This document shows positions 44,197 through 55,295 of a stretch of 64,000 nt of DNA, piece by piece. The notes under the pieces are model-generated. The model was given only the letters and a program-made list of their open reading frames with translations. It had not been told where the DNA came from and did not search any database. The translations under genes were made by a program, and so were the position numbers. How positions within the stretch are numbered: the first letter of the stretch is position 1; the number at the start of each line of letters is the position of its first letter. The stretch covers positions 1 to 64,000 of the forward strand of contig JARLJS010000123.1 in the NCBI GenBank assembly GCA_031291075.1, read 5' to 3'. The DNA comes from Nevskia sp. (GTDB lineage Bacteria > Pseudomonadota > Gammaproteobacteria > Nevskiales > Nevskiaceae).

Positions 44197-45270
44197 ATGG
44201 CCGCGGACACGGCAGGCGCCATCCATACCCTGGGCGAGCTGGCGCAGCGCTTCGGCCTGAAGCTGCGCGGCGACGCCGGGCTGCGGATCGCCGGGGTCTG
44301 TTCGCTCAGTCCCGGCAAGCCCGATTGCCTGGGTTTCTGCGCCGACCCACGCCTGCGCGGCGAATTGGCGCAGACCCGCGCGGGGGCGGTGGTGCTCGGC
44401 GGCCGCGACGCGGAAGCCTTCACCGGCAACGCCTTGGTAGCGCAGGATCCGGCGCTAGCCTTCGCCCGTGTCGCCGCGCTGTACGACCCCAGCCGGGAAT
44501 TCCAGCCGGGGCGGCACCCCAGCGCGGTGGTTGCCGCGGGCGCTCAGATCGGCGCCGGCTGCTGGATCGGGCCGCTGGCGGTGATCGAGGACGGCGCCCG
44601 GATTGGCGACAACAGCTTCATCGGCCCGCATTGCGTGGTCGGCCGGGACGCCGAGGTCGGGCCGGACAGCCGGCTGGAGGCCCAGGTGTACCTGGGCGCG
44701 CGCAGCCGTCTCGGCGCGCGCTGCCACGTGCAGCCCGGCGCGGTGGTTGGCGGGCGCGGCTTCGGCCTGGCGCGTACGCCGGCGGGCTGGGAGGAAGTGC
44801 CGCAGCTCGGCGCGGTGGTGGTGGGCGACGACGTCGAAATCGGCGCCAACACCAGCATCGACCGCGGTGCGCTGGACGACACGGTGATCGAGGACGGCGT
44901 CAAGCTCGACAATCAGATCCAGATCGCGCATAACTGCCGTATCGGTGCGCACACCGCCATCGCCGCCTGCGTCGGCATCGCCGGCAGCACCGTCATCGGA
45001 CGGCGCTGCATGATCGGTGGCGCGGCCGGCATCGGCGGCCACCTGCGAATCGCCGACGATGTGGTGATCCTGGGGCGGGCGATGGTGACCAAGTCGCTGA
45101 CCGCGCCCGGCGTCTACGGTTCGGGCCTGCCGGTCATGCCGGCGCGGGAATGGCGCAAACTGGTGGCGCGCGTGCGCCGGCTGCATCATTTCGAGCAACA
45201 GCTGGAAACGATCAGGAAGAAACTCAGGCTTGAAACATCCGGAGATGCGAGTGAGCCAGACGATTTTTGA
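44197..45270 (+). CDS. lpxD: UDP-3-O-(3-hydroxyacyl)glucosamine N-acyltransferase
   Basis: Third step of lipid A synthesis; adds the N-linked hydroxyacyl chain. The 357 residues have a short uridine-binding N-domain, a left-handed beta-helix of hexapeptide repeats (about 105-310) with the catalytic His in NQIQIAHNC, and a C-terminal helix (LHHFEQQLETIRKKL). It overlaps fabZ by 20 bases. Order lpxD-fabZ-lpxA-lpxB is canonical. Confidence 0.96.
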   Translation: MAADTAGAIHTLGELAQRFGLKLRGDAGLRIAGVCSLSPGKPDCLGFCADPRLRGELAQTRAGAVVLGGRDAEAFTGNALVAQDPALAFARVAALYDPSREFQPGRHPSAVVAAGAQIGAGCWIGPLAVIEDGARIGDNSFIGPHCVVGRDAEVGPDSRLEAQVYLGARSRLGARCHVQPGAVVGGRGFGLARTPAGWEEVPQLGAVVVGDDVEIGANTSIDRGALDDTVIEDGVKLDNQIQIAHNCRIGAHTAIAACVGIAGSTVIGRRCMIGGAAGIGGHLRIADDVVILGRAMVTKSLTAPGVYGSGLPVMPAREWRKLVARVRRLHHFEQQLETIRKKLRLETSGDASEPDDF

Positions 45271-45748
45271 CATCCGCGAGATCATGGGGATGCTCTCGCA
45301 CCGCTACCCATTCCTGCTCGTCGACAGGGTCATCGCCTACGACAAGGGCAAATCGCTGGTGGCGGTCAAGAACGTGTCCTTCAACGAGCCGTTCTTCCCC
45401 GGACACTTCCCCGAGGTGCCGACCATGCCCGGCGTGCTGATCCTGGAAGCGCTGGCACAGGCCTGCGGCGTGCTCACCTCGCAGGAGACCGGCATCCGCG
45501 ACGGTTCCGGCGTGATCTTTTATTTCGCGGGCATCGACAACGCCCGTTTCAAGCGCATCGTGGTGCCCGGCGACCAGCTGGTGCTGCACGTCAAGATCGA
45601 CAAGATCAAGCGCAACCTGTGGCGCTTCATTGCCAAGGCCACGGTCGACAACGAGCTGGCCTGCGAGGCCGACCTGATGTGCGTGCTCAAATACCCGGCC
45701 AACTACGAAGCGGCCGCCGCCGCCGTGGTCGAGACCCAGGCCGAATGA
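45251..45748 (+). CDS. fabZ: 3-hydroxyacyl-[acyl-carrier-protein] dehydratase FabZ
   Basis: Dehydrates 3-hydroxyacyl-ACP in fatty acid elongation and competes with lipid A synthesis for hydroxyacyl-ACP. The 165-residue hot-dog fold has [10 protein letters not shown], the catalytic His and Glu in FFPGHFP and [11 protein letters not shown]. The track starts at TTG 45230, but GTG 45251 has GGAG six bases upstream and gives the standard N-terminus ([11 protein letters not shown]). It overlaps lpxD by 20 and lpxA by four bases. Confidence 0.95.
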   Translation: MSQTIFDIREIMGMLSHRYPFLLVDRVIAYDKGKSLVAVKNVSFNEPFFPGHFPEVPTMPGVLILEALAQACGVLTSQETGIRDGSGVIFYFAGIDNARFKRIVVPGDQLVLHVKIDKIKRNLWRFIAKATVDNELACEADLMCVLKYPANYEAAAAAVVETQAE

Positions 45749-46554
45749 GCGCGGAACGGAACGGCGGCGGCGGCCAGGGCGGGATCCATCCGACCGCCGT
45801 CATCGATCCTGCCGCCGAGATCCATGCGGGGGTGGAAATCGGCCCCTACACGGTGATCGGGGCGGGCGTGGTGGTGGGCGAAGGCTGCTGGATCGGCCCG
45901 CACGTGGTGCTGCAGGGGCCGATGACGCTGGGCAAGCGCAACCGCGTGTTCCAGTTCGCCTCGCTGGGCGAGATCTCGCAGGACAAGTCCGCCCGCCGGG
46001 AGGACCCGACCCGGGTCGAGATCGGCGACGACAACACCATCCGCGAATACGTCACCATCCAGCGCGGCACGCTCAAGGATCAGGGCGTGACCCGCATCGG
46101 CAACGACAACTGGGTCATGGCCTATTCACACATCGCCCACGACTGCCGCATCGACGACCACACGGTGATGGCCAACGGCTCGACCCTGGCCGGCCACGTC
46201 CACATCGAGGACTACGTGGTACTGGGCGGAGCCACCCTGATCCACCAGTACTGCCGGGTGGGCGCGCACAGCTTCTCCGCCGGCGGCAGCGGCATCACCC
46301 GTGACGTGCCGCCGTTCGTGGTGGTGCAGGGCAACCCGGCGGCGCCACGCGGCATCAACATCGAGGGCATCCGCCGCCGCAGCTTCACCGCCGACGACAT
46401 CAGCGACATCAAGCACGCCTACCGCACGGTATTCCTGGCCGGCCTGCGCATCGACGAGATCCGCGCCGAGCTGGCCGAACCGGCCGCGCGCTCGGCGCAC
46501 GTGCGGCGCATGCTCGAATTCGTGGAAAGCTCCAAGCGATTGATACAGAAGTAG
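45745..46554 (+). CDS. lpxA: UDP-N-acetylglucosamine acyltransferase
   Basis: First step of lipid A synthesis. The 269 residues form a trimeric left-handed beta-helix (IHPTAVIDPAAEIHAGVEIG) with the catalytic His in YSHIAHDC and the conserved GNPAAPRGIN before a C-terminal helical domain. The track begins at 45619 in fabZ shadow sequence; ATG 45745 overlaps the fabZ stop by four bases. A palindromic repeat separates it from lpxB. Confidence 0.96.
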   Translation: MSAERNGGGGQGGIHPTAVIDPAAEIHAGVEIGPYTVIGAGVVVGEGCWIGPHVVLQGPMTLGKRNRVFQFASLGEISQDKSARREDPTRVEIGDDNTIREYVTIQRGTLKDQGVTRIGNDNWVMAYSHIAHDCRIDDHTVMANGSTLAGHVHIEDYVVLGGATLIHQYCRVGAHSFSAGGSGITRDVPPFVVVQGNPAAPRGINIEGIRRRSFTADDISDIKHAYRTVFLAGLRIDEIRAELAEPAARSAHVRRMLEFVESSKRLIQK

Positions 46555-46577
46555 CGACGGCCGGAGCGTCGATTGGC

Positions 46578-46661
46578 AGTCCGCAAATGAACGCAAATAA
46601 ACGCAAATGCAGAGAAGTCATAGCCACATGATTTGCGTTCATTTGCGTTTATTTGCGGACT
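46578..46661. repeat. Dispersed palindromic repeat, copy 1 (CGCAAATRAA units)
   Basis: Two 31-base arms, AGTCCGCAAAT-GAACGCAAAT-AAACGCAAAT and its inverse with two mismatches, flank a 22-base loop. Each arm is three units of about 10 bases, i.e. one helical turn. A second copy lies at 59780. It is AT-rich against a GC-rich background. Translation of its right arm gives FAFICG, which the ORF track attaches as a false N-terminus to lpxB. Confidence 0.85.
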
Positions 46662-46692
46662 GTTTTGGCTTGCGAGCGGCATAGCTCAACAG

Positions 46693-47844
46693 ATGAGCTC
46701 AAGCGCCATCCGGTTCGCGATCGTGGCCGGGGAAGCCTCCGGCGACATCCTGGGCGCGGCCCTGATCCGCGCGCTGCGCGTGCGCTACCCGCAAGCGCAG
46801 TTCTACGGCGTCACCGGGCCTCGCATGCGCGAGGCCGGCTGCGACAGCGTCGCCGGTATCGACCGCCTGTCGGTGATGGGACTGGCCGAGGTGCTGCCCA
46901 AGCTGCCGGACATCCTGCGCCTGCGGCGCGATTTGCGGCGGCGTTTCGCCGGCGACCGGCCGGATTGCCTGATCGGCATCGACGCGCCCGATTTCAACCT
47001 GGGGCTGGAGCGCGGCCTGCGCCGCGCCGGCATCCCCACCGTGCACGTCGTCAGCCCGAGCGTGTGGGCCTGGCGGCCGGGCCGCGTCAAGGGCATCGCG
47101 CGCGCGGTCGACCTGATGCTGTGCCTGTTCCCGTTCGAGCCGAAGTTTTACGCCGCGCACCGCGTGCGTGCGGTGTATATAGGCCACCCCCTGGCCGAGG
47201 AGCTGGACCAGCCGGTCAGCCGCGACGAGGCACGCCGGCGCCTCGATCTGCCGCCGGGACCGTGCGTCGCGATGCTGCCCGGCAGCCGCGGCGCCGAGCT
47301 CAAGTACCTGGCGGAGCCGTTCGCCCGGACCGCCGCCTGGCTGGCACAGCGCCAGCCGGAGCTCAGCTTCGTGGTGCCGCTGGCCAAGCCCTCGCTGCGG
47401 CCGCTGTTCGAACAGGCGGTGGCGGCGCACGCGCCGGGGCTGCGCTGGCGCCTGGTGGACGGCCATTCGCGCGAGGCCATGCGTGCCGCCGATGCCGTGC
47501 TGCTGGCGTCGGGCACCGCCACCCTCGAATGCCTGCTGCTGGACCGGCCGATGGTCGTCGGCTACCGTGTGTCGGCCTTCAGCGCCGCCCTGGTGCGGAC
47601 GCTGAAGCTGATTAAAATCGACCATGTGAGCCTGCCCAACCTGCTCTGCCGAGAAGCCGTGGTGCCCGAATTCCTGCAGGAGCAGGCCGATGCCGCGCAA
47701 ATGGGGCCCGCGCTGCAACACCTGCTGACCGACGCCGCGGCGCGCGAGCGCCAGACCGCGCAGTTCGCCGCGGTGCGGCAGGAATTGAAGCGTGACGCCG
47801 CCGCCGCCGCGGCGGCGGCGATCGGCGACCTGATCGGGAAATGA
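46693..47844 (+). CDS. lpxB: Lipid A disaccharide synthase
   Basis: Joins lipid X and UDP-diacylglucosamine at the inner membrane. The 383-residue GT19 enzyme has [13 protein letters not shown], the hydrophobic [27 protein letters not shown] and the nucleotide-binding LPGSRGAE and ASGTATLE. The ATG at 46693 begins the conserved part; the track's 20 extra residues come from the palindromic repeat. The stop overlaps rnhB by four bases. Confidence 0.95.
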   Translation: MSSSAIRFAIVAGEASGDILGAALIRALRVRYPQAQFYGVTGPRMREAGCDSVAGIDRLSVMGLAEVLPKLPDILRLRRDLRRRFAGDRPDCLIGIDAPDFNLGLERGLRRAGIPTVHVVSPSVWAWRPGRVKGIARAVDLMLCLFPFEPKFYAAHRVRAVYIGHPLAEELDQPVSRDEARRRLDLPPGPCVAMLPGSRGAELKYLAEPFARTAAWLAQRQPELSFVVPLAKPSLRPLFEQAVAAHAPGLRWRLVDGHSREAMRAADAVLLASGTATLECLLLDRPMVVGYRVSAFSAALVRTLKLIKIDHVSLPNLLCREAVVPEFLQEQADAAQMGPALQHLLTDAAARERQTAQFAAVRQELKRDAAAAAAAAIGDLIGK

Positions 47845-48443
47845 CCGGACTCAGCGCGGGTATCGACGAGGTGGGCAGGGGCTGTCTGGCCGGGCCGGTG
47901 TTCGCCGCCGCCGTGATCCTGAAGCCCGGCCATGGCATCGCCGGCCTGCGCGATTCCAAGCAGCTCACCGCCTTGCGGCGCGAGGAGCTGGCGCCGCAGA
48001 TCCGGCGCAACGCGCTGGCCTGGGCGATCGGCATGGCCAGCGTGGAGGAGATCGACCGGCTCAACATCCTGCGCGCCACCTTCCTGGCCATGTCCCGGGC
48101 GGTGCGGGCGCTGGCGCCGCGTCCCGCGCTGTGCCTGGTCGACGGCAACCGGGCGCCGGAGCTGGGCCTGCCGGTGTGCACCATCGTCGGCGGCGATGCC
48201 ACCGAGGAATCGATCATGGCCGCCTCCATCGTCGCCAAGGTGGCCCGCGACGCCGAGCTGCGCCACCTGGACGGCCTGTTCCCGCACTACGGCTTCGCCC
48301 GCCACAAGGGTTACGCCACCGGCGAGCACCTGCGGGCCCTGCGCCGGTTCGGTCCCTGCGAGCTGCACCGGATGAGTTTCGCGCCGTGCGCGCAGACCGG
48401 TTTCCAGTTCGGCGCGGACATCAAAGCGGAAGCGGCAAGCTGA
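47841..48443 (+). CDS. rnhB: Ribonuclease HII
   Basis: Cuts RNA in RNA-DNA hybrids and single ribonucleotides in DNA. The 200 residues have the acidic active-site motifs [13 protein letters not shown] and [10 protein letters not shown] plus [11 protein letters not shown]. Length is normal. It overlaps lpxB by four bases and dnaE by one (TGATG), so lpxB, rnhB and dnaE are coupled. Confidence 0.96.
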   Translation: MTGLSAGIDEVGRGCLAGPVFAAAVILKPGHGIAGLRDSKQLTALRREELAPQIRRNALAWAIGMASVEEIDRLNILRATFLAMSRAVRALAPRPALCLVDGNRAPELGLPVCTIVGGDATEESIMAASIVAKVARDAELRHLDGLFPHYGFARHKGYATGEHLRALRRFGPCELHRMSFAPCAQTGFQFGADIKAEAAS

Positions 48444-51400
48444 TGTTCGTCCACCTGCATCTGCACACCGAATTCTCGCTGGTCGACAGCCTGATCCGGG
48501 TCGAGCCGCCAGCGCGCAAGAGCCCGGGCAGCAACGTGCAGTCGCTGACCGCCCGCGCGGCCGAGCTCATGCTGCCGGCCCTGGCCATCACCGACCAGGA
48601 CAACCTGTTCGCGATGGTCAAGTACTACAAGCTGGCGGAAGGCGCAGGCATCAAGCCGATCGTCGGCGCCGACGTCTGGCTGCAGGAACGGCAGGAAGGC
48701 GAGAGCCCGGAGCGGGTGACGCTACTGGTGCAGAGCCAGACCGGCTACCGCAACCTCACCCGCCTGATCTCGCGCGCCTACGGCGAAGGCCAGGGCCGCG
48801 GCCGGCCGCAGCTCCGGCGCGAGTGGCTGGAGGAGGCAAGCTCCGGCCTCATCGCGTTGTCGGGCCGCCACGGCGGCATCGGCATGGCCTTGCTGGCCGG
48901 CAAACTGGAGCGGGCGGACGAAGCCGCGGCCTGGTGGCAGCGCGCGTTCCCGGACCGCTGCTATCTCGAGATCACCCGCTGCGGCCGGCCCGACGACGAG
49001 ACCCACCTGCAGGCGGCAGTGGCCTTCGCCCGCCGCAGCGGCCTGCCGGTGGTGGCCAGCAACGACGTGCGTTTCCTCAAGCGCGAGGACTTCGAGGCGC
49101 ACGAAGCACGCGTATGCATTGCCCAGGGCCGCGTGATCAACGACGAACGCCGGCCGCGCGAGTACTCGCCGGAGCAGTACCTGAAATCGACGGAGGAGAT
49201 GGCCGGGTTGTTCGCCGACCTGCCGGAGGCGCTGGAAAACTCGGTCGAGATCGCGCGCCGCTGCACCCTGAGCCTGAAGTTCGGCCAGGTCTACCTGCCG
49301 GACTTCCCGGTGCCGGCGGGAATGAGCACCGCCGAGTACCTGCGCCAGCGTGCCCACGAAGGCCTGCGGCACCGCCTGCAGGACCACCCGCCGGCGCGGC
49401 CGGAGGAGGATTACCGGCAGCGGCTCGACTACGAGCTGGGCGTGATCGAGAAGATGGGCTTCGCCGGCTACTTCCTGGTGGTGTCCGACTTCATCGCCTG
49501 GGCCAAGAGCAACGGCGTGCCGGTAGGGCCCGGCCGCGGTTCCGGCGCCGGCTCGCTGGTGGCCTACTCGATCGGCATCACCGACCTCGACCCGCTGCCC
49601 TACAACCTGCTGTTCGAGCGCTTCCTCAACCCGGAACGCGTGTCGATGCCGGACTTCGACGTCGACTTCTGCATGGAGGGACGCGACCGCGTCATCGAAT
49701 ACGTGGCGCAGCGTTACGGTCGCGACCACGTCAGCCAGATCATCACCTACGGCAGCATGGCCGCCCGCAACGTGGTGCGCGACGTCACCCGCGTGCTGGG
49801 TCATCCCTACGGCATGGGCGATCGCATCGCCAAGCTCATCCCCGGCATCCCCGCCTTCAAAGGCGAGGCTGAGAAAGCCGGCCGCTCGACGCTCGAGCAT
49901 GCCCTGATCAAGGTGCCGGAGCTGAAGCAGGTCTACGACGCCGACGAGGAGGTGCGGGCGATCATCGACCTCGGCATGGTGCTGGAGGACCTGACGCGCG
50001 GCGTCGGTGTGCACGCCGGCGGCGTGGTGATCGCTCCCAAGGCGCTGACCGAGTACACCCCCACCTTCTGCGAACCCGGCGGCGCCGGCCTGCGCTCGCA
50101 GTTCGACATGAAGGACCTGGAGACGGTGGGCCTGGTGAAGTTCGACTTCCTCGGCCTGCGCACCCTCACCATCATCCAGGCGGCGGTGGAGCAGATCAAC
50201 GCGCGCCGGCCCGGCAGCAGGCTGGAGGTGCTGCAGCTGCCGCTGGACGATCCCAAGACCTATGCCCTGTATGCGTCCGGCGACACCACCGCCGTGTTCC
50301 AGATGGAATCGCAAGGCATGCAGCGGGCGTCCAAGGACCTCAAGCCGACCCACTTCGAGGACATCATCGCGCTGATCTCGCTCTACCGCCCCGGGCCGAT
50401 GGAGCTGATCCCGGAGTACGTGGCGCGCAAGAACGGCAAAAAGCCCGAGTACCTGCACCCCGAAATGGAGCCTGTGCTGAGCAACACCCTCGGCATCGTG
50501 GTGTACCAGGAGCAGGTGATGCAGCTCGCGCAGCGCCTTGGCGGCTACACCCTGGGCGGCGCCGACCTGCTGCGGCGCGCCATGGGCAAAAAGAAGCCGG
50601 AGGAGATGGCGCAGCAGCGCGGCATCTTCGTCAAAGGTGCCACCGAGCGCGGCATCGACTCCGAGATTGCTTCGCAGGTCTTTGATCTGATGGAGAAATT
50701 CGCGGGTTACGGATTCAACAAGTCGCATGCCGCGGCGTACGCCCTGGTGTCCTACCAGACCGCCTGGCTGAAGGCGCACTACCCGGCGGAGTTCATGGCG
50801 GCCGTGATGTCGGCTGAAATGAACCACACCGACACGGTGGTGGTGATGCTGGACGAGTGCGAGCGCATGAAGCTCAAGGTGCTGGCGCCCGACATCAACC
50901 GCTCCGTTTACCGTTTCACGGTAAACGGAAAAGAGGAAATCCTCTATGGCCTCGGCGCGATCAAGGGGGTCGGCGAGGGCGCCCTGCAGGGGATTATCTT
51001 GGAACGCGACGCCAACGGCGCGTTCCACGACCTGTTCGACTTCTGCCGCCGCATCGACACCCGCAAGGTCAATAAACGCGTACTGGAGGCCCTGCTCTTC
51101 GCCGGCGCGCTCGATGGCTTGGGGCCCAACCGGCCGAGCCTGCTCAAGACCCTGCCGCAGGCCTTGCAACTGGCGGAACAGACAGCCGCCGGCGCCAGCG
51201 CCGGCCAGGACGACCTGTTCGGGCTCGGCGCCCCGGCCGCCGGTGCGGCGGCGACCGTGACGGCCGCGCAGGAGCCGGACTGGCCACCCAACGAGCGTCT
51301 GGCGCGCGAGAAGGAAGTGCTGGGGCTGTATTTCTCCGGTCATCCGATCCAGGTGCACCGCGAACTCATCGCCCAGATCTGTTCGGGTACCATCAAGGCC

Positions 51401-52042
51401 CTGATCGGCGATTGTGCCGCACCCACCGGCGGCTTCGGGGGCGGCGGCGACGACGAGGACGGCCCGCCGGCGCCCCGTCGTGGTGCACGCAAGACCGTGA
51501 TGCTGGCCGGCTGGCTCGCCGACATCCGCAACGTGGGGGGCGAAAGACCGGGCAAAATCATCGTCCTGGACGATCGGACCGCCCAGATCGTGTGCTGGCT
51601 GGGCTTTGACGAATGGCAGAGGTTCCAAAACACGCTGCGGAGGGATACGCTGGTGTTCGCCAGCGGTGAAATCCGGGCCGTGCAGCGGGAGGGGCGGGAG
51701 CAGGAATACCGTCTCTACCCTCGCGGTTTCTGGGATCTCGACGCGGTGATGCGCGAACGGGCCGAGCGCGTCACGCTGGTCTGGCGCAAGCCGGCCTCGG
51801 AGACGGCGGGGCTGCGCAGCCGGCTGGCCGGCTGGAAGAGCGACAGCGGCGCGATGGTGACGCTGGACTATTGGAACGGACGCGCCCGCGCCACGCTGGA
51901 TTTCGGTCCGCAGTGGCGCATGCGGGTGGAAGAGGCGGCGTTGACGGAATTGCGCCGCCTACTCGGAGACGGAGCAGTACGCGTGGACTACCGGCGTTTC
52001 GTGGCGCCGCAGTCCAGAACGGAAGTGAACTATGGCGAGTGA
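48443..52042 (+). CDS. dnaE: DNA polymerase III alpha subunit
   Basis: The replicative polymerase. The 1199 residues start with the PHP domain ([15 protein letters not shown]), then the palm with catalytic aspartates in MPDFDVDFC (about 405-413) and [14 protein letters not shown], the fingers ([24 protein letters not shown]), the tandem HhH region and a C-terminal OB domain ([13 protein letters not shown]). The track starts at 48131 in rnhB shadow sequence; ATG 48443 overlaps the rnhB stop. A short Gly/Asp-rich insert ([12 protein letters not shown]) before the OB domain is unusual. It overlaps accA by 11 bases. Confidence 0.97.
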   Translation: MFVHLHLHTEFSLVDSLIRVEPPARKSPGSNVQSLTARAAELMLPALAITDQDNLFAMVKYYKLAEGAGIKPIVGADVWLQERQEGESPERVTLLVQSQTGYRNLTRLISRAYGEGQGRGRPQLRREWLEEASSGLIALSGRHGGIGMALLAGKLERADEAAAWWQRAFPDRCYLEITRCGRPDDETHLQAAVAFARRSGLPVVASNDVRFLKREDFEAHEARVCIAQGRVINDERRPREYSPEQYLKSTEEMAGLFADLPEALENSVEIARRCTLSLKFGQVYLPDFPVPAGMSTAEYLRQRAHEGLRHRLQDHPPARPEEDYRQRLDYELGVIEKMGFAGYFLVVSDFIAWAKSNGVPVGPGRGSGAGSLVAYSIGITDLDPLPYNLLFERFLNPERVSMPDFDVDFCMEGRDRVIEYVAQRYGRDHVSQIITYGSMAARNVVRDVTRVLGHPYGMGDRIAKLIPGIPAFKGEAEKAGRSTLEHALIKVPELKQVYDADEEVRAIIDLGMVLEDLTRGVGVHAGGVVIAPKALTEYTPTFCEPGGAGLRSQFDMKDLETVGLVKFDFLGLRTLTIIQAAVEQINARRPGSRLEVLQLPLDDPKTYALYASGDTTAVFQMESQGMQRASKDLKPTHFEDIIALISLYRPGPMELIPEYVARKNGKKPEYLHPEMEPVLSNTLGIVVYQEQVMQLAQRLGGYTLGGADLLRRAMGKKKPEEMAQQRGIFVKGATERGIDSEIASQVFDLMEKFAGYGFNKSHAAAYALVSYQTAWLKAHYPAEFMAAVMSAEMNHTDTVVVMLDECERMKLKVLAPDINRSVYRFTVNGKEEILYGLGAIKGVGEGALQGIILERDANGAFHDLFDFCRRIDTRKVNKRVLEALLFAGALDGLGPNRPSLLKTLPQALQLAEQTAAGASAGQDDLFGLGAPAAGAAATVTAAQEPDWPPNERLAREKEVLGLYFSGHPIQVHRELIAQICSGTIKALIGDCAAPTGGFGGGGDDEDGPPAPRRGARKTVMLAGWLADIRNVGGERPGKIIVLDDRTAQIVCWLGFDEWQRFQNTLRRDTLVFASGEIRAVQREGREQEYRLYPRGFWDLDAVMRERAERVTLVWRKPASETAGLRSRLAGWKSDSGAMVTLDYWNGRARATLDFGPQWRMRVEEAALTELRRLLGDGAVRVDYRRFVAPQSRTEVNYGE

Positions 52043-53042
52043 CACCAAGAACCTGGCGACCTACCTCGATTTCGAGCAGCCGATCGCCGATCTCGAGAAG
52101 AAGATCGAGGAACTGCGCTTCATGACCGGCGGCAGCGAGCTCAACCTCACGGAAGAGATTTCGCGGCTGGAAGCGAAGATCAAGGAGCAGAGCCAGCAGA
52201 TCTTCGCCAATCTTTCCCCCTGGCAGATCGCCCAGTTGGCCCGGCACCCGCAGCGGCCCTATGCGCTGGACTACATCAAGGCGATCTTCACCGAATGGGA
52301 GGAATTGCACGGCGACCGCCATTTCGCCGACGACCCGGCCATCGTCTCCGGCGTGGCGCGGCTGGAAGGCCGCGCGGTCGCCGTGATCGGCGAGCAGAAG
52401 GGGCGCGACACCAAGGAACGTATCTATCGCAACTTCGGCTCGCCGCGGCCGGAGGGTTATCGCAAGGCGTTGCGGGTGATGAAGCTGGCGGAAAAGTTCA
52501 ACCTTCCGGTGATCACCCTGATCGACACCGCCGGCGCCTATGCCGGCATCAGCGCCGAGGAGCGCAACCAGTCCGAAGCCATCGCCCGCAACCTGTTCGA
52601 GCTGTCGCGCCTGCGCACGCCGGTGCTGGCCACGGTGACCGGCGAGGGTGGTTCCGGCGGTGCGCTCGCCATCGGCGTGGCCGACCACGTCATGATGCTC
52701 CAGTACGGCATCTACTCGGTGATCTCGCCCGAGGGTTGCGCCTCGATCCTGTTCAAGAAGGCCGACCGCGCCAGGGAGGCGGCGGAGGCGATGCGCATCA
52801 CCGCGCGCGACCTGATCGAGTTCAAGCTGGTCGACGAGATCATCCCCGAGCCGCTCGGCGGAGCGCACCGCGACCCGGCGGCCATGGCCGCGACGCTCAA
52901 GGAGCGGCTGCTGGCCAACCTCGATCGGCTGTGCAAGGTGCCGATGACGCGGCTGTTGTCGGACCGGTATCAGCGCTTGATGTCGTATGGGACGTTCGAG
53001 GAGCCGCAGGTGGTAACGCCGATCAATCAGGCGACGGCCTGA
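52032..53042 (+). CDS. accA: Acetyl-CoA carboxylase carboxyltransferase subunit alpha
   Basis: With AccD it moves the carboxyl group from biotin to acetyl-CoA, the committed step of fatty acid synthesis. The 336 residues start with a helical region ([18 protein letters not shown]) and continue with the crotonase-like core: [40 protein letters not shown] and [10 protein letters not shown]. Length is a little above the E. coli 319. It overlaps the dnaE end by 11 bases. Confidence 0.97.
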   Translation: MASDTKNLATYLDFEQPIADLEKKIEELRFMTGGSELNLTEEISRLEAKIKEQSQQIFANLSPWQIAQLARHPQRPYALDYIKAIFTEWEELHGDRHFADDPAIVSGVARLEGRAVAVIGEQKGRDTKERIYRNFGSPRPEGYRKALRVMKLAEKFNLPVITLIDTAGAYAGISAEERNQSEAIARNLFELSRLRTPVLATVTGEGGSGGALAIGVADHVMMLQYGIYSVISPEGCASILFKKADRAREAAEAMRITARDLIEFKLVDEIIPEPLGGAHRDPAAMAATLKERLLANLDRLCKVPMTRLLSDRYQRLMSYGTFEEPQVVTPINQATA

Positions 53043-53160
53043 GCGTCGGGGTACGTTGCGGTCTCGCTTTGAAGCTGTTGAATGCGCAAAGCGGGAAACG
53101 GTTCCCGTGCCGAACCGTAGGGGAGAGGGGTCTTTCGGCGCCGCAGTTGCCGGCCGTCTT

Positions 53161-54480
53161 ATGACCGCCCCCCACGAACAGCTCCCCATCGAGCTTCCTC
53201 CGCTCGCTCCCGGCGCGGTGATCCACGTTGCCTACAGCGGCGGCATGGACTCCACCGTGCTGCTGCACCGGCTGGCGCATCACACGCCGCGACCGCGCTT
53301 GCGGGCGGTGCACATCCACCACGGGCTGCAGGCGCAGGCGGACGAGTGGGCGCTGCGCTGCGAGCGGTTCAGCGCGAGCCTGGGCCTGCGGTTCGAGCTG
53401 TTGCGGGTGCAGGTGGACGCGCTGGACGCGGCGGGGCCGGAGGCGGCGGCGCGCACGGCGCGTTACGAGGCGCTGCGCAGCCTGATGCAGCCGGGGGACT
53501 GCCTGGCCACGGCACATCACCGCGACGACCAGGCGGAGACCGTGCTGCTGCGCCTGCTGCGTGGCAGCGGCATGCAGGGGCTGGCGGCGATGCGGGTGTT
53601 GCGCGAGTTCGCGCCCGGCTGGCTGTGGCGTCCCCTGCTCGAGTTGCCACGCGAGCGCCTGTACGCCTATGCGCAGGAACAGGGGCTGCACTGGATCGAG
53701 GACCCGCACAACCGCGAGCCACGCTACGCCCGTTCCTGGCTGCGCACCGAGCTGATGCCGCTGTTGCGCGAGCGCTTTCCGCAGGCTTCGGAAAGCCTGG
53801 CGCGCACGGCGCGCCTGGCCGGCGAGGCAGTATCGCTGCTCGACCAGCTGGCGCGGATCGACGTCGGTGGGCAGGAGCGGGACGACAGCCTGGGGGTGGA
53901 CGGGCTGCGCGAGCTGGCCGCGCCACGACGCCACAACCTGCTGCGCTGGTGGCTGCGGCAGCGTGGCTTCGAGCCGCCCTCGGCCGAGCTGCTGGAGCGG
54001 GTCGAGCGCGAGGTGCTGGCGGCGGCCGGAGACGCCGAGCCGCTGCTGGCCTGGCCCGGTTGTGAGCTGCGCCGGTATCGCGATCACCTCTATGCGATGG
54101 CGCCGCTGCCGCCACCGCCCGACACGGACCTGTGCCTGCACTGGATCGGCGAACACCTGCCGCTGCCCGCCGGTTGTGGTGAGTTGCGGCTGCAGCGTCC
54201 GCCGCCGCAGGGTTTGAGCGTGCGTTTCGGCCGCGGCGGCGAGCGTTTCAAGCCGGCGGGCCAGGCGCATACGCGCACTCTCAAGAACCTGTTCCAGGAA
54301 GCCGGCGTGCCGCCGTGGGTGCGGTTGCGTACGCCACTGGTGGAGCAGGACGGCGAACTGGTGTACGTGGCCGGGATCGGCGCCAGCCCGCGCTGGCGCG
54401 AGCTGTGGCCGGTTGCGGATGCCGACCCGGCGTGGCTGGATCGCCCCGCCGGCGCCCCGCGCGATCACGGCGCGGGGTGA
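53161..54480 (+). CDS. tilS: tRNA(Ile)-lysidine synthetase
   Basis: Puts lysine on C34 of the AUA-reading isoleucine tRNA. The 439 residues have the PP-loop SGGMDSTV, HIHHGLQ, ATAHHRDDQAET and GMQGLAAM, followed by the TilS-specific C-terminal domains (HTRTLKNLFQEAGVPPW). The track starts at 53056; ATG 53161 gives the normal N-terminus. It follows accA by 118 bases, as in many gammaproteobacteria. Confidence 0.94.
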   Translation: MTAPHEQLPIELPPLAPGAVIHVAYSGGMDSTVLLHRLAHHTPRPRLRAVHIHHGLQAQADEWALRCERFSASLGLRFELLRVQVDALDAAGPEAAARTARYEALRSLMQPGDCLATAHHRDDQAETVLLRLLRGSGMQGLAAMRVLREFAPGWLWRPLLELPRERLYAYAQEQGLHWIEDPHNREPRYARSWLRTELMPLLRERFPQASESLARTARLAGEAVSLLDQLARIDVGGQERDDSLGVDGLRELAAPRRHNLLRWWLRQRGFEPPSAELLERVEREVLAAAGDAEPLLAWPGCELRRYRDHLYAMAPLPPPPDTDLCLHWIGEHLPLPAGCGELRLQRPPPQGLSVRFGRGGERFKPAGQAHTRTLKNLFQEAGVPPWVRLRTPLVEQDGELVYVAGIGASPRWRELWPVADADPAWLDRPAGAPRDHGAG

Positions 54481-54591
54481 AGGTGGCGGCTACGCGGTAC
54501 ACTTGGCCGTACGGGAGCAGTTCTTGCCAAGTCTTCCAGGCGCGACCCATGCAAGCGCAGGTTCGCGTATTCCATCCGATTCCCCGATCCC

Positions 54592-55113
54592 ATGTCCGCA
54601 GCCGATCTCGATTCCTACGTCCGCGCCGTCCCCGATTTCCCCAAGCCCGGCATCCTGTTCCGCGATATCACGCCCCTGCTCAACGACGCCGGCGCCTTCG
54701 CCACGGCGATCGATTGCTTCGCCGGGCTGATCGAGCCGTACCGGGTGCAGGGGCTGGTGGCGATCGAGTCGCGTGGCTTCATCTTCGGTGCGGCGCTGGC
54801 GCACCATATGCACCTGCCGCTGCTGCTGGTGCGCAAGCCCGGCAAGCTGCCGCGGCGCACGGTGAGCGCCGCCTACGAGCTCGAATACGGCATGGACAGC
54901 ATCGAGATGCACGCGGAGGACATCGTGTCGGACCGGCCCTACGCGGTGATCGACGACGTCATCGCCACCGGCGGCACGGCCGCCGCGGCCGCCGGGCTGG
55001 TGGAGCAGTACGGTGGTCGGGTGGCTTGTTGCGCCTTCCTGATCGAGCTGGCTCTACTTAAGGGGCGCGAGCGGTTGGCCGGGCACGCGGTGGAAAGCGT
55101 GCTGAAGTATTAA
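54592..55113 (+). CDS. apt: Adenine phosphoribosyltransferase
   Basis: Salvages adenine to AMP with PRPP. The 173 residues have VPDFPKPGILFRDITPLL, ESRGFIFGAALA and the PRPP-binding loop AVIDDVIATGGTA. Length is standard. It is a separate unit, 111 bases after tilS and 182 bases before the next gene. HpnG downstream is a nucleoside-phosphorylase-like hopanoid enzyme that releases adenine, which this enzyme could recycle; that link is inference. Confidence 0.95.
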   Translation: MSAADLDSYVRAVPDFPKPGILFRDITPLLNDAGAFATAIDCFAGLIEPYRVQGLVAIESRGFIFGAALAHHMHLPLLLVRKPGKLPRRTVSAAYELEYGMDSIEMHAEDIVSDRPYAVIDDVIATGGTAAAAAGLVEQYGGRVACCAFLIELALLKGRERLAGHAVESVLKY

Positions 55114-55295
55114 CACAACTTAACCGCGATGTGCCGCACCGGGCGGCTGGCAACGGTGCGCGGAGTGAGTAAGAATTAACCACGGCAGAGGGTGTCCGGG
55201 GGGCACGACAGTGACAGCGAAGCAGCGAGGGGCGAACTTGACCGGGCCGGTGTCGGCCGGTCGCTTCGTATCCGCCGCCTTGCCGGGAGGCCGCC

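Noticed and set aside
46633-46692. N-terminal extension MRSFAFICG on lpxB
   Set aside because: Encoded by the palindromic repeat; conserved LpxB sequence begins at 46693.
48722-51628. 968-residue minus-strand ORF opposite dnaE
   Set aside because: Shadow of dnaE; the composition is typical of antisense frames.
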